This document shows, one piece after another, positions 11,775 through 24,200 of a stretch of DNA of 64,000 nucleotides; positions within the stretch are counted from its first letter, which is position 1, and each line of letters starts with the position of its first letter. Source of the stretch: Nematostella vectensis (taxonomy: Eukaryota > Cnidaria > Anthozoa > Actiniaria > Edwardsiidae); the NCBI RefSeq assembly GCF_932526225.1, contig NC_064048.1, positions 11,046,688 to 11,110,687 on the forward strand, in the 5' to 3' direction. Made by a program: the position numbers and the translations under genes. The notes under the pieces are model-generated. The model worked only from the letters and a program-made list of their open reading frames with translations, had not been told where the DNA came from and did no database searches.

Positions 11775-11902
11775 GGGCCCGGTTCCTCGAAAGCAGGTTA
11801 GCGCTTATCCACGGAGAAATATGGTTATCGAGACATTTGATTGGATAACAACTTTATTTATCTCTGGATTAGCGTTAACCTGCTTTCTAGGAAACCCGGC
11901 CG
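11775..11902. mobile_element. Foldback MITE, about 128 bp
   Basis: About 36 bp at each end form inverted repeats. The left arm runs GGCCCGGTTCCTCGAAAGC and on through AGGTTAGCGCTTATCC; the right arm mirrors it with few mismatches. The loop contains AATAAA on the minus strand (11853-11858), which could serve as the CPT1 poly(A) signal. Confidence 0.7.
11853..11858 (-). promoter_or_regulatory. Candidate CPT1 poly(A) signal AATAAA
   Basis: This is the first AATAAA noticed on the minus strand downstream of the CPT1 stop codon, about 405 nt after it. It sits inside a foldback MITE, so the gene may use a transposon-supplied signal. Only a 3'-end read would establish use. Confidence 0.35.
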
Positions 11903-12091
11903 TGATATCTCATGATACGAGTCCGTAAATACATTCTAGGTGTCATAACGTGAGATTTTGTTAAGAACTCTGTTCCGAAAATTAAAGCGTGAGGCTAAAA
12001 CATAAAAAAAAAAAATCGATCGTGCAAATGAATATACAGTTGCATCGCCTTTCACCACTCCCAGTCCGACGTCGTTTTAAAACCCCGATAG

Positions 12092-12140
12092 CTGCTTAGT
12101 GGCCGCTCCGGGTTGAAAAAAAGACACGGCCGCTAAGCAG
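12092..12140. repeat. Inverted repeat / hairpin
   Basis: CTGCTTAGTGGCCG at 12092-12105 pairs with CGGCCGCTAAGCAG at 12127-12140, with one mismatch and a 21-nt loop. It lies in the presumed CPT1 3' UTR, so an RNA hairpin could form there. It may also be a very small MITE. Confidence 0.6.
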
Positions 12141-12177
12141 ACAACAGGGTTGAGGTTCGAGAGTTGAAGCATTGCAG

Positions 12178-12260
12178 CTCCACTTGGGTCACATTGTTGC
12201 TGCACTTGGGTCACATTGTTGCTGCACTTGGGTCACATTGTTGCTGCACTTGGGTCACCT
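12178..12260 (-). repeat. 22-bp tandem repeat just after the CPT1 stop codon
   Basis: Nearly four copies of a 22-bp unit (plus strand core TTGCTGCACTTGGGTCACA) start 3 bp past the CPT1 stop codon. They would therefore lie in the 3' UTR. The copies are almost identical, which indicates recent expansion. Confidence 0.85.
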
Positions 12261-12262
12261 GA

Positions 12263-15200
12263 TTATTCAAAAAGGTCCCGGATGTCGTCCAAGCTCTCGT
12301 CGATGCATCTACCGAACCGCTTCGCGTCCTGCGAATCAGCAATACACATGCGCAAGGTTATTCGTGACAAGAGCACACTAGATCATTGATTAGTACTAAC
12401 GAGGTCCTCTTGCAGCAGTGGCGAGGACCTACTAATACAATGAGTCCCCTGTGATTTCATTTCCGCATTGAAATATGGTGGCGTAAATGACTCTCCAATT
12501 AGAACAATGTCCAAATGTACCACCATACGCGTATTTAGTAGCGAGTGTCGAAAGATTATACTTGGTGGCCACGGTAGCGCGCATCATAACAATAAAGGGT
12601 GGCCTAGGTAGCGCGCGTCGTAAGGTAATCAGTAGGGACCTTAAGCAGCAACGATAACGACGGCAGAAAACAATGGGATTTGATTCAGTATTCAATAGCA
12701 GCACGTAAAAATGCGTTCTGTCTGATAAATTGTAGCAGTTTTCCACATCACCACGACGTGAAAAGTCCCAATTTCACGGTCAATTAAGAACGTGGATGTT
12801 TGCACTGTAAACTCTTCTACTAAATACGTAAACTCCTGTAAACTCCTCCTAAAGTACGCTTGTAACTGTAGAAATGACGTCCTTAGTTTGTTTTTATCTG
12901 TATCTGACTATATTGTTTTGCTAATTTTATTGCAATTGACTGTCAAACGTATCTCTTTTGGTCTCGTTGTCCTACCGTCGGCGTCGTCCTTGCTTAAGGT
13001 CCCTAATACAAGGTGGCCACGGTAGCGCGCGTCACAAGGTAATACGAGCTTGCGGAAAAAGCTGCTAGTGTAAGCAAGCATAAACAGGTGAAATGCCAGT
13101 AGAGTGCTTGGCTTACCGTGTTGCTAAGGCCAGGAGAGTGCTTGGCTTACCTGTTGTTAAGGCCAGGAGAGTGCTTGGCTTACCGTGTTGTTAAGGCCAG
13201 GAGAGTGCTTGGCTTACCGTGTTGTTAAGGCCAGGAGAGTGCTTGGCTTACCGTGTTGTTAAGGTCAGGAGAGTGCTTGGCTTACCGTGTTGTGTAGGTC
13301 AGGAGAGTGCTTGGCTTACCGTGTTGTGTAGGTCAGGAGAGTGCTTGGCTTACCGTGTTGTGTAGGCCAGGAGAGTGCTTGGCTTACTGAGTTGTGTGGG
13401 TCAAGAGAGAACTTGGCTTACTGAGTTGTGTGGGTCAGAAGAGTGCTTGGCTTACCGTGTTGTGTAGGTCAGGAGAGTGCTTGGCTTACCTGTTGTTAAG
13501 GCCAGAAGAGTGCTTGGCTTACCGTGTTGTGTGGGTCAGAAGAGTGCTTGGCTTACCTGTTGTTAAGGCCAGGAGAGTGCTTGGCTTACCGTGTTGTGTG
13601 GGCCAGGAGAGTGCTTGGCTTACCGTGTTGTGTAGGCCAGGAGAGTGCTTGGCTTACCTGTTGTTAAGGCCAGGAGAGTGCTTGGCTTACCTGTTGTTAA
13701 GGCCAGGAGAGTGCTTGGCTTACCTGTTGTTAAGGCCAGGAGAGTGCTTGGCTTACCGTGTTGTTAAGGCCAGGAGAGTGCTTGGCTTACCGTGTTGTTA
13801 AGGCCAGGAGAGTGCTTGGCTTACCGTGTTGTTAAGGTCAGGAGAGTGCTTGGCTTACCGTGTTGTGTAGGTCAGGAGAGTGCTTGGCTTACCGTGTTGT
13901 GTAGGTCAGGAGAGAGCTTGGCTTACTGAGTTGTGTGGGTCAAGAGAGAACTTGGCTTACTGAGTTGTGTGGGTCAGAAGAGTGCTTGGCTTACCGTGTT
14001 GTTAAGGACAGGAGAGTGCTTGGCTTACCGTGTTCTTAAGGCCAGGAGAGAGCTTGGCTTACCTGTTGTTAAGGCCAGGAGAGTGCTTGGCTTACCTGTT
14101 GTTAAGGCCAGGAGAGTGCTTGGCTTACCTGTTGTTAAGGCCAGGAGAGTGATTGGCTTACCGTGTTGTTAAGGCCAGGAGAATGCTTGGCTTACTGAGT
14201 TGTGTGGGTCAAGAGAGTGCTTGGCTTACTGAGTTGTGTGGGCCAAGAGAGTGCTTGGCTTACCGTGTTGTGTGGGTCAGAAGAGTGCTTGGCTTACCGT
14301 GTTGTTAAGGCCAGGAGAGTGCCTGGCTTACCGTGTTGTGTGGGTCAGAAGAGTGCTTGGCTTATCGTGTTGTGTGGGTCAGAAGAGTGCTTGGCTTACC
14401 GTGTTGTGTGGGTCAGGAGAGTGCCTGGCTTATCGTGTTGTGTGGGTCAGAAGAGTGCTTGGCTTACCTGTTGTTAAGGCCAGGAGAGTGCCTGGCTTAC
14501 CGTGTTGTGTGGGTCAGAAGAGTGCTTGGCTTATCGTGTTGTGTGGGTCAGAAGAGTGCTTGGCTTACCGTGTTGTGTGGGTCAGGAGAGTGCCTGGCTT
14601 ATCGTGTTGTGTAGGTCAGGAGAGTGCTTGGCTTACCTGTTGTTAAGGCCAGGAGAGTGCTTGGCTTACTGAGTTGTGTGGGTCAAGAGAGAACTTGGCT
14701 TACTGAGTTGTGTGGGTCAGAAGAGTGCTTGGCTTACCGTGTTGTTAAGGACAGGAGAGTGCTTGGCTTACCGTGTTGTTAAGGCCAGGAGAGAGCTTGG
14801 CTTACCGTGTTGTTAAGGCCAGGAGAGTGCTTGGCTTACCGTGTTGTTAAGGCCAGAAGAGTGCTTGGCTTACCTGTTGTTAAGGCCAGGAGAGTGATTG
14901 GCTTACCGTGTTGTTAAGGCCAGGAGAATGCTTGGCTTACTGAGTTGTGTGGGTCAAGAGAGTGCTTGGCTTACTGAGTTGTGTGGGCCAAGAGAGTGCT
15001 TGGCTTACCGTGTTGTGTGGGTCAGAAGAGTGCTTGGCTTACCGTGTTGTTAAGGCCAGGAGAGTGCCTGGCTTACCGTGTTGTGTGGGTCAGAAGAGTG
15101 CTTGGCTTATCGTGTTGTGTGGGTCAGAAGAGTGCTTGGCTTACCGTGTTGTGTGGGTCAGAAGAGTGCCTGGCTTATCGTGTTGTGTGGGTCAGAAGAG

Positions 15201-18200
15201 TGCTTGGCTTATCGTGTTGTGTGGGTCAGAAGAGTGCTTGGCTTACCGTGTTGTGTGGGTCAGGAGAGTGCCTGGCTTACCGTGTTGTGTGGGTCAGGAG
15301 AGTGCCTGGCTTATCGTGTTGTGTGGGTCAGGAGAGTGCTTGGCTTACCGTGTTGTGTAGGTCAGGAGAGTGCTTGGCTTACCGTGTTGTTAAGGCCAGG
15401 AGAGTGCCTGGCTTACCGTGTTGTTAAGGCCAGGAGAGTGCTTGGCTTACCGTGTTGTGTAGGTCAGGAGAGTGCTTGGCTTACCGTGTTGTGTGGGTCA
15501 AGAGAGTGCTTGGCTTACCGTGTTGTGTGGGTCAAGAGAGTGCTTGGCTTACCGTGTTGTGTGGGTCAAGAGAGTGCTTGGCTTACCGTGTTGTTAAGGC
15601 CAGGAGAGAGCTTGGCTTACCGTGTTGTGTGGGTCAAGAGAGTGCTTGGCTTACCGTGTTGTGTAGGTCAGAAGAGTGCTTGGCTTACTGAGTTGTGTGG
15701 GTCAAGAGAGAGCTTGGCTTACCGTGTTGTGTGGGTCAGAAGAGTGCTTGGCTTACTGAGTTGTGTGGGCCAGGAGAGTGCTTGGCTTACTGAGTTGTGT
15801 GGGTCAAGAGAGTGCTTGGCTTACCGTGTTGTGTAGGTCAGGAGAGTGCTTGGCTTACCGTGTTGTGTAGGCCAGAAGAGTGCTTGGCTTACCTGTTGTT
15901 AAGGCAAGGAGAGAGCTTGGCTTACCGTGTTGTGTGGGTCAAGAGAGTGCTTGGCTTACCGTGTTGTGTAGGCCAGGAGAGTGCTTGGCTTACCGTGTTG
16001 TTAAGGCCAGGGGAGTGCTTGGCTTACCTGTTGTTAAGGCCAGGAGAGTGCTTGGCTTACTGAGTTGTGTGGGTCAAGAGAGTGCTTGGCTTACCGTGTT
16101 GTTAAGGCCAGTAAAGTGCTTGGCTTATCGTGTTGTTAAGGCCAGGAGAGAGCTTGGCTTATCGTGTTGTTAAGGCCAGGAGAGAGCTTGGCTTACCTGT
16201 TTTTAAGGCCAGGAGAGTGATTGGCTTACTGAGTTGTGTGAGTCAGAAGAGTGCTTGGCTTACTGAGTTGTGTGGGCCAGGAGAGTGCTTGGCTTACCGT
16301 GTTGTGTAGGTCAGGAGAGTGCTTGGCTTACCGTGTTGTGTAGGCCAGAAGAGTGCTTGGCTTACCTGTTGTTAAGGCAAGGAGAGAGCTTGGCTTACCG
16401 TGTTGTGTGGGTCAAGAGAGTGCTTGGCTTACCGTGTTGTGTAGGCCAGGAGAGTGCTTGGCTTACTGAGTTGTGTGGGTCAAGAGAGAACTTGGCTTAC
16501 TGAGTTGTGTGGGTCAGAAGAGTGCTTGGCTTACCGTGTTGTGTAGGTCAGGAGAGTGCTTGGCTTACCTGTTGTTAAGGCCAGAAGAGTGCTTGGCTTA
16601 CCGTGTTGTGTGGGTCAGAAGAGTGCTTGGCTTACCTGTTGTTAAGGCCAGGAGAGTGCTTGGCTTACCGTGTTGTGTGGGCCAGGAGAGTGCTTGGCTT
16701 ACCGTGTTGTGTAGGCCAGGAGAGTGCTTGGCTTACCTGTTGTTAAGGCCAGGAGAGTGCTTGGCTTACCTGTTGTTAAGGCCAGGAGAGTGCTTGGCTT
16801 ACCTGTTGTTAAGGCCAGGAGAGTGCTTGGCTTACCGTGTTGTTAAGGCCAGGAGAGTGCTTGGCTTACCGTGTTGTTAAGGCCAGGAGAGTGCTTGGCT
16901 TACCGTGTTGTTAAGGTCAGGAGAGTGCTTGGCTTACCGTGTTGTGTAGGTCAGGAGAGTGCTTGGCTTACCGTGTTGTGTAGGTCAGGAGAGAGCTTGG
17001 CTTACTGAGTTGTGTGGGTCAAGAGAGAACTTGGCTTACTGAGTTGTGTGGGTCAGAAGAGTGCTTGGCTTACCGTGTTGTTAAGGACAGGAGAGTGCTT
17101 GGCTTACCGTGTTGTTAAGGCCAGGAGAGAGCTTGGCTTACCTGTTGTTAAGGCCAGGAGAGTGCTTGGCTTACCTGTTGTTAAGGCCAGGAGAGTGCTT
17201 GGCTTACCTGTTGTTAAGGCCAGGAGAGTGATTGGCTTACCGTGTTGTTAAGGCCAGGAGAATGCTTGGCTTACTGAGTTGTGTGGGTCAAGAGAGTGCT
17301 TGGCTTACTGAGTTGTGTGGGCCAAGAGAGTGCTTGGCTTACCGTGTTGTGTGGGTCAGAAGAGTGCTTGGCTTACCGTGTTGTTAAGGCCAGGAGAGTG
17401 CCTGGCTTACCGTGTTGTGTGGGTCAGAAGAGTGCTTGGCTTATCGTGTTGTGTGGGTCAGAAGAGTGCTTGGCTTACCGTGTTGTTAAGGACAGGAGAG
17501 TGCTTGGCTTACCGTGTTGTTAAGGCCAGGAGAGAGCTTGGCTTACCGTGTTGTTAAGGCCAGGAGAGTGCTTGGCTTACCGTGTTGTTAAGGCCAGAAG
17601 AGTGCTTGGCTTACCTGTTGTTAAGGCCAGGAGAGTGATTGGCTTACCGTGTTGTTAAGGCCAGGAGAATGCTTGGCTTACTGAGTTGTGTGGGTCAAGA
17701 GAGTGCTTGGCTTACTGAGTTGTGTGGGCCAAGAGAGTGCTTGGCTTACCGTGTTGTGTGGGTCAGAAGAGTGCTTGGCTTACCGTGTTGTTAAGGCCAG
17801 GAGAGTGCCTGGCTTACCGTGTTGTGTGGGTCAGAAGAGTGCTTGGCTTATCGTGTTGTGTGGGTCAGAAGAGTGCTTGGCTTACCGTGTTGTTAAGGCC
17901 AGGAGAATGCTTGGCTTACTGAGTTGTGTGGGTCAAGAGAGTGCTTGGCTTACTGAGTTGTGTGGGCCAAGAGAGTGCTTGGCTTACCGTGTTGTGTGGG
18001 TCAGAAGAGTGCTTGGCTTACCGTGTTGTTAAGGCCAGGAGAGTGCTTGGCTTACCGTGTTGTGTGGGCCAGGAGAGTGCTTGGCTTACCGTGTTGTGTA
18101 GGCCAGGAGAGTGCTTGGCTTACCTGTTGTTAAGGCCAGGAGAGTGCTTGGCTTACCTGTTGTTAAGGCCAGGAGAGTGCTTGGCTTACCTGTTGTTAAG

Positions 18201-21200
18201 GCCAGGAGAGTGCTTGGCTTACCGTGTTGTTAAGGCCAGGAGAGTGCTTGGCTTACCGTGTTGTTAAGGCCAGGAGAGTGCTTGGCTTACCGTGTTGTTA
18301 AGGTCAGGAGAGTGCTTGGCTTACCGTGTTGTTAAGGCCAGGAGAGTGCCTGGCTTACCGTGTTGTGTGGGTCAGAAGAGTGCTTGGCTTATCGTGTTGT
18401 GTGGGTCAGAAGAGTGCTTGGCTTACCGTGTTGTGTAGGCCAGGAGAGTGCTTGGCTTACCTGTTGTTAAGGCCAGGAGAGTGCTTGGCTTACCTGTTGT
18501 TAAGGCCAGGAGAGTGCTTGGCTTACCTGTTGTTAAGGCCAGGAGAGTGCTTGGCTTACCGTGTTGTTAAGGCCAGGAGAGTGCTTGGCTTACCGTGTTG
18601 TTAAGGCCAGGAGAGTGCTTGGCTTACCGTGTTGTTAAGGTCAGGAGAGTGCTTGGCTTACCGTGTTGTGTAGGTCAGGAGAGTGCTTGGCTTACCGTGT
18701 TGTGTAGGTCAGGAGAGAGCTTGGCTTACTGAGTTGTGTGGGTCAAGAGAGAACTTGGCTTACTGAGTTGTGTGGGTCAGAAGAGTGCTTGGCTTACCGT
18801 GTTGTTAAGGACAGGAGAGTGCTTGGCTTACCGTGTTGTTAAGGCCAGGAGAGAGCTTGGCTTACCTGTTGTTAAGGCCAGGAGAGTGCTTGGCTTACCT
18901 GTTGTTAAGGCCAGGAGAGTGCTTGGCTTACCTGTTGTTAAGGCCAGGAGAGTGATTGGCTTACCGTGTTGTTAAGGCCAGGAGAATGCTTGGCTTACTG
19001 AGTTGTGTGGGTCAAGAGAGTGCTTGGCTTACTGAGTTGTGTGGGCCAAGAGAGTGCTTGGCTTACCGTGTTGTGTGGGTCAGAAGAGTGCTTGGCTTAC
19101 CGTGTTGTTAAGGCCAGGAGAGTGCCTGGCTTACCGTGTTGTGTGGGTCAGAAGAGTGCTTGGCTTATCGTGTTGTGTGGGTCAGAAGAGTGCTTGGCTT
19201 ACCGTGTTGTGTGGGTCAGGAGAGTGCCTGGCTTATCGTGTTGTGTGGGTCAGAAGAGTGCTTGGCTTACCTGTTGTTAAGGCCAGGAGAGTGCCTGGCT
19301 TACCGTGTTGTGTGGGTCAGAAGAGTGCTTGGCTTATCGTGTTGTGTGGGTCAGAAGAGTGCTTGGCTTACCGTGTTGTGTGGGTCAGGAGAGTGCCTGG
19401 CTTATCGTGTTGTGTAGGTCAGGAGAGTGCTTGGCTTACCTGTTGTTAAGGCCAGGAGAGTGCTTGGCTTACTGAGTTGTGTGGGTCAAGAGAGAACTTG
19501 GCTTACTGAGTTGTGTGGGTCAGAAGAGTGCTTGGCTTACCGTGTTGTTAAGGACAGGAGAGTGCTTGGCTTACCGTGTTGTTAAGGCCAGGAGAGAGCT
19601 TGGCTTACCGTGTTGTTAAGGCCAGGAGAGTGCTTGGCTTACCGTGTTGTTAAGGCCAGAAGAGTGCTTGGCTTACCTGTTGTTAAGGCCAGGAGAGTGA
19701 TTGGCTTACCGTGTTGTTAAGGCCAGGAGAATGCTTGGCTTACTGAGTTGTGTGGGTCAAGAGAGTGCTTGGCTTACTGAGTTGTGTGGGCCAAGAGAGT
19801 GCTTGGCTTACCGTGTTGTGTGGGTCAGAAGAGTGCTTGGCTTACCGTGTTGTTAAGGCCAGGAGAGTGCCTGGCTTACCGTGTTGTGTGGGTCAGAAGA
19901 GTGCTTGGCTTATCGTGTTGTGTGGGTCAGAAGAGTGCTTGGCTTACCGTGTTGTGTGGGTCAGGAGAGTGCCTGGCTTATCGTGTTGTGTGGGTCAGAA
20001 GAGTGCTTGGCTTATCGTGTTGTGTGGGTCAGAAGAGTGCTTGGCTTACCGTGTTGTGTGGGTCAGGAGAGTGCCTGGCTTACCGTGTTGTGTGGGTCAG
20101 GAGAGTGCCTGGCTTATCGTGTTGTGTGGGTCAGGAGAGTGCTTGGCTTACCGTGTTGTGTAGGTCAGGAGAGTGCTTGGCTTACCGTGTTGTTAAGGCC
20201 AGGAGAGTGCCTGGCTTACCGTGTTGTTAAGGCCAGGAGAGTGCTTGGCTTACCGTGTTGTGTAGGTCAGGAGAGTGCTTGGCTTACCGTGTTGTGTGGG
20301 TCAAGAGAGTGCTTGGCTTACCGTGTTGTGTGGGTCAAGAGAGTGCTTGGCTTACCGTGTTGTGTGGGTCAAGAGAGTGCTTGGCTTACCGTGTTGTTAA
20401 GGCCAGGAGAGAGCTTGGCTTACCGTGTTGTGTGGGTCAAGAGAGTGCTTGGCTTACCGTGTTGTGTAGGTCAGAAGAGTGCTTGGCTTACTGAGTTGTG
20501 TGGGTCAAGAGAGAGCTTGGCTTACCGTGTTGTGTGGGTCAGAAGAGTGCTTGGCTTACTGAGTTGTGTGGGCCAGGAGAGTGCTTGGCTTACTGAGTTG
20601 TGTGGGTCAAGAGAGTGCTTGGCTTACCGTGTTGTGTAGGTCAGGAGAGTGCTTGGCTTACCGTGTTGTGTAGGCCAGAAGAGTGCTTGGCTTACCTGTT
20701 GTTAAGGCAAGGAGAGAGCTTGGCTTACCGTGTTGTGTGGGTCAAGAGAGTGCTTGGCTTACCGTGTTGTGTAGGCCAGGAGAGTGCTTGGCTTACCGTG
20801 TTGTTAAGGCCAGGGGAGTGCTTGGCTTACTGAGTTGTGTGGGTCAAGAGAGTGCTTGGCTTACCGTGTTGTTAAGGCCAGTAAAGTGCTTGGCTTATCG
20901 TGTTGTTAAGGCCAGGAGAGAGCTTGGCTTATCGTGTTGTTAAGGCCAGGAGAGAGCTTGGCTTACCTGTTTTTAAGGCCAGGAGAGTGATTGGCTTACT
21001 GAGTTGTGTGAGTCAGAAGAGTGCTTGGCTTACTGAGTTGTGTGGGCCAGGAGAGTGCTTGGCTTACCGTGTTGTGTAGGTCAGGAGAGTGCTTGGCTTA
21101 CCGTGTTGTGTAGGCCAGAAGAGTGCTTGGCTTACCTGTTGTTAAGGCAAGGAGAGAGCTTGGCTTACCGTGTTGTGTGGGTCAAGAGAGTGCTTGGCTT

Positions 21201-24200
21201 ACCGTGTTGTGTAGGCCAGGAGAGTGCTTGGCTTACCGTGTTGTTAAGGCCAGGGGAGTGCTTGGCTTACCTGTTGTTAAGGCCAGGAGAGTGCTTGGCT
21301 TACTGAGTTGTGTGGGTCAAGAGAGTGCTTGGCTTACCGTGTTGTTAAGGCCAGTAAAGTGCTTGGCTTATCGTGTTGTTAAGGCCAGGAGAGAGCTTGG
21401 CTTATCGTGTTGTTAAGGCCAGGAGAGAGCTTGGCTTACCTGTTTTTAAGGCCAGGAGAGTGATTGGCTTACTGAGTTGTGTGGGTCAGAAGAGTGCTTG
21501 GCTTACTGAGTTGTGTGGGCCAGGAGAGTGCTTGGCTTATCGTGTTGTGTGGGTCAGGAGAGTGCTTGGCTTACCGTGTTGTTAAGGCCAGGAGAGTGCT
21601 TGGCTTACCGTGTTGTGTAGGCCAGGAGAGTGCTTGGCTTACCGTGTTGTTAAGGCCAGGAGAGTGCCTGGCTTACCGTGTTGTTAAGGCCAGGAGAGTG
21701 CTTGGCTTACCGTGTTGTTAAGGACAGGAGAGTGCCTGGCTTACCGTGTTGTTAAGGCCAGGAGAGTGCTTGGCTTACCGTGTTGTTAAGGACAGGAGTG
21801 CTTGGCTTACCGTGTTGGGCGCTGCGTGCTTGCACGTAATGTGGAAGAAAAGCTGATCCTCGCCCGCGATGATATACGAGACACCATAGCCATCATCAGC
21901 GACCTGTAACAATGGTTATGACTTTACACATTAGCATGCATTAAATCACGTAGTACAATAGATCAGAATATAGTGTCACAAGACACAATAGATAATGAGG
22001 TAATGCAACACAATATATCATGACATCACGAAATAAGATAGACATCAAGCAGCACAATAGATCATGACGTCATGAAACAAGATAGACATCAAACAACACA
22101 ATATATAATGGCGTCACGCAACACAATAGTTCATTACGTCACGCAACACAACAGATCATGACGTTACGCAACACAATAGAACATGACGTGACGCAACACA
22201 ATATAACATGACACCACGCAACACACTAGATCATGACGTCACGCAACACAATAGATCATGACGTCTCGCAACACAATATATATCATGACATAACACAATA
22301 GTTCATGACATCATGGAACACTAAATATTATGACGTCACAGTAATCCGTTAGCCTACTACGGTCAATGGGGTTGTCTTTTCACGAATACACGACATTGAC
22401 ACGTTGCTGCAATAATGCAAAGATGTCGATACGAAGTCACGTGGCCCTAGTAACGCTAGTCACGCTATCCTAGTAACGTCAGTAACGTTAATCTGGTAAC
22501 ATTAACTCATGTGGTCAAGTTAGTCACGCCACCCTAGTGAGGTTAGTAATGCTTCCCCAGTCACGCTAGAGGGCTTGTATGTCACACTTGTATGTCACGC
22601 ACCGGTCCGAAGCCTCCACCAGCAGTAATCAGCTCTGGATTTTTGGTCAAGTCCAACTTCTTGGTCTGCTGAATGGACGTCTGGAAAACGGCAATCAAGG
22701 GGAATTAGGGGTTTAGGGTAGGGTTGTGTGGTCAAGGTGTACGAGTGGCACGAGGGCTTAGATCCGGGTTGGAGGATAAGGGGGTTAAGGGGTCTGGGTG
22801 GGGTTAAGGGGTCTAGGTGGGGTTAAAGGGTCTGGGTGGGGTTAAGGGGTAAGGATGGCATGAGGGCTTAGATCCGGGTTGGAGGATAAGGGGGTTAAGG
22901 GGTCTGGGTGGGGATAAAGGGTCTGGGTGAGGTTAAGGGGTCTGGGTGGGGTAAAGGGGTCTGGGTGGGGTTAAAGGGTCTGGGTGGGGTAAAGGGGTCT
23001 GGGTGGGGTTAAGGGGTCTGGGTGGGGTTAAGGGGTCTGGGTGGGGTTCAGGGGTCTGGGTGGGGTTAAGGGGTCTGGGTGGGGTTAAAGGGTCTGGGTG
23101 GGGTTATGGGGTCTGGGTGGGGTTAAGGGGTCTGGGTGGGGTAAAGGGGTCTGGGTGGGGTTATGGGGTCTGGGTGGGGTTAAAGGGTCTGGGTGGGGTT
23201 ATGGGGTCTGGGTGGGGTTAAGGGGTCTGGGTTGGGTTAAAGAGTCTGGGTGGGGTTAAGGGGTCTGGGTGGGGTTAAGGGGTCTGGGTGGGGTTAAGGG
23301 GTCTAGGTGGGGTTAAAGGGTCTGGGTGGGGTTAAGGGGTAAGGATGGCATGAGGGCTTAGATCCGGGTTGGAGGATAAGGGGGTTAAGGGGTCTGGGTG
23401 GGGTTAAAGGGTCTGGGTGGGGTTAAGGGGTCTGGGTGGGGTAAAGGGGTCTGGGTGGGGTTAAAGGGTCTGGGTGGGGTAAAGGGGTCTGGGTGGGGTT
23501 AAGGGGTCTGGGTGGGGTTAAGGGGTCTGGGTGGGGTTCAGGGGTCTGGGTGGGGTTAAGGGGTCTGGGTGGGGTTAAAGGGTCTGGGTGGGGTTATGGG
23601 GTCTGGGTGGGGTTAAGGGGTCTGGGTGGGGTAAAGGGGTCTGGGTGGGGTTATGGGGTCTGGGTGGGGTTAAGGGGTCTGGGTGGGGTTAAGGGGTATG
23701 GGTGGGGTTAAGGGGTCTGGGTTGGGTTAAAGAGTCTGGGTGGGGTTAAGGGGTCTGGGTGGGGTTAAGGGGTCTGGGTGGGGTTAAGGGGTCTGGGTGG
23801 GGTAAAGGGGTCTGGGTGGGGTAAAGGGGTGTTGGTGGGGTAAAGGGGTCTGGGTGGGGTTAACAGGTCTGGGTGGGGTTAAGGGGTCTGGGTTGGGTTA
23901 AGGGGTCTGGGTGGGGTTAAGGGGTCTGGGTGGGGTTAAAGGGTCTGGGTGGGGTTAAGGGGTCTGGGTGGGGTTCAGGGGTCTGGGTGGGGTTAAAGAG
24001 TCTGGGTGCGGTTAAGGGGTATGGGTGGGGTTAAGGGGTATGGGTGGGGTTAAGGGGTATGGGTGGGGTTAAAGGGTCTGGGTGGGGTTAAAGGGTCTGG
24101 GTGGGGTTAAGGGGTCTGGGTGGGGTTAAGGGGTCTGGGTGCGGTTAAGGGGTATGGGTGGGGTTAAGGGGTATGGGTGGGGTTAAGGGGTATGGGTGGG

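Noticed and set aside
15078-15836. 252-codon plus-strand ORF and many overlapping ones across 13.4-21.7 kb
   Set aside because: They are translations of the 34-bp minisatellite, open because the unit has no stop in any plus frame. They lie antisense in a CPT1 intron.
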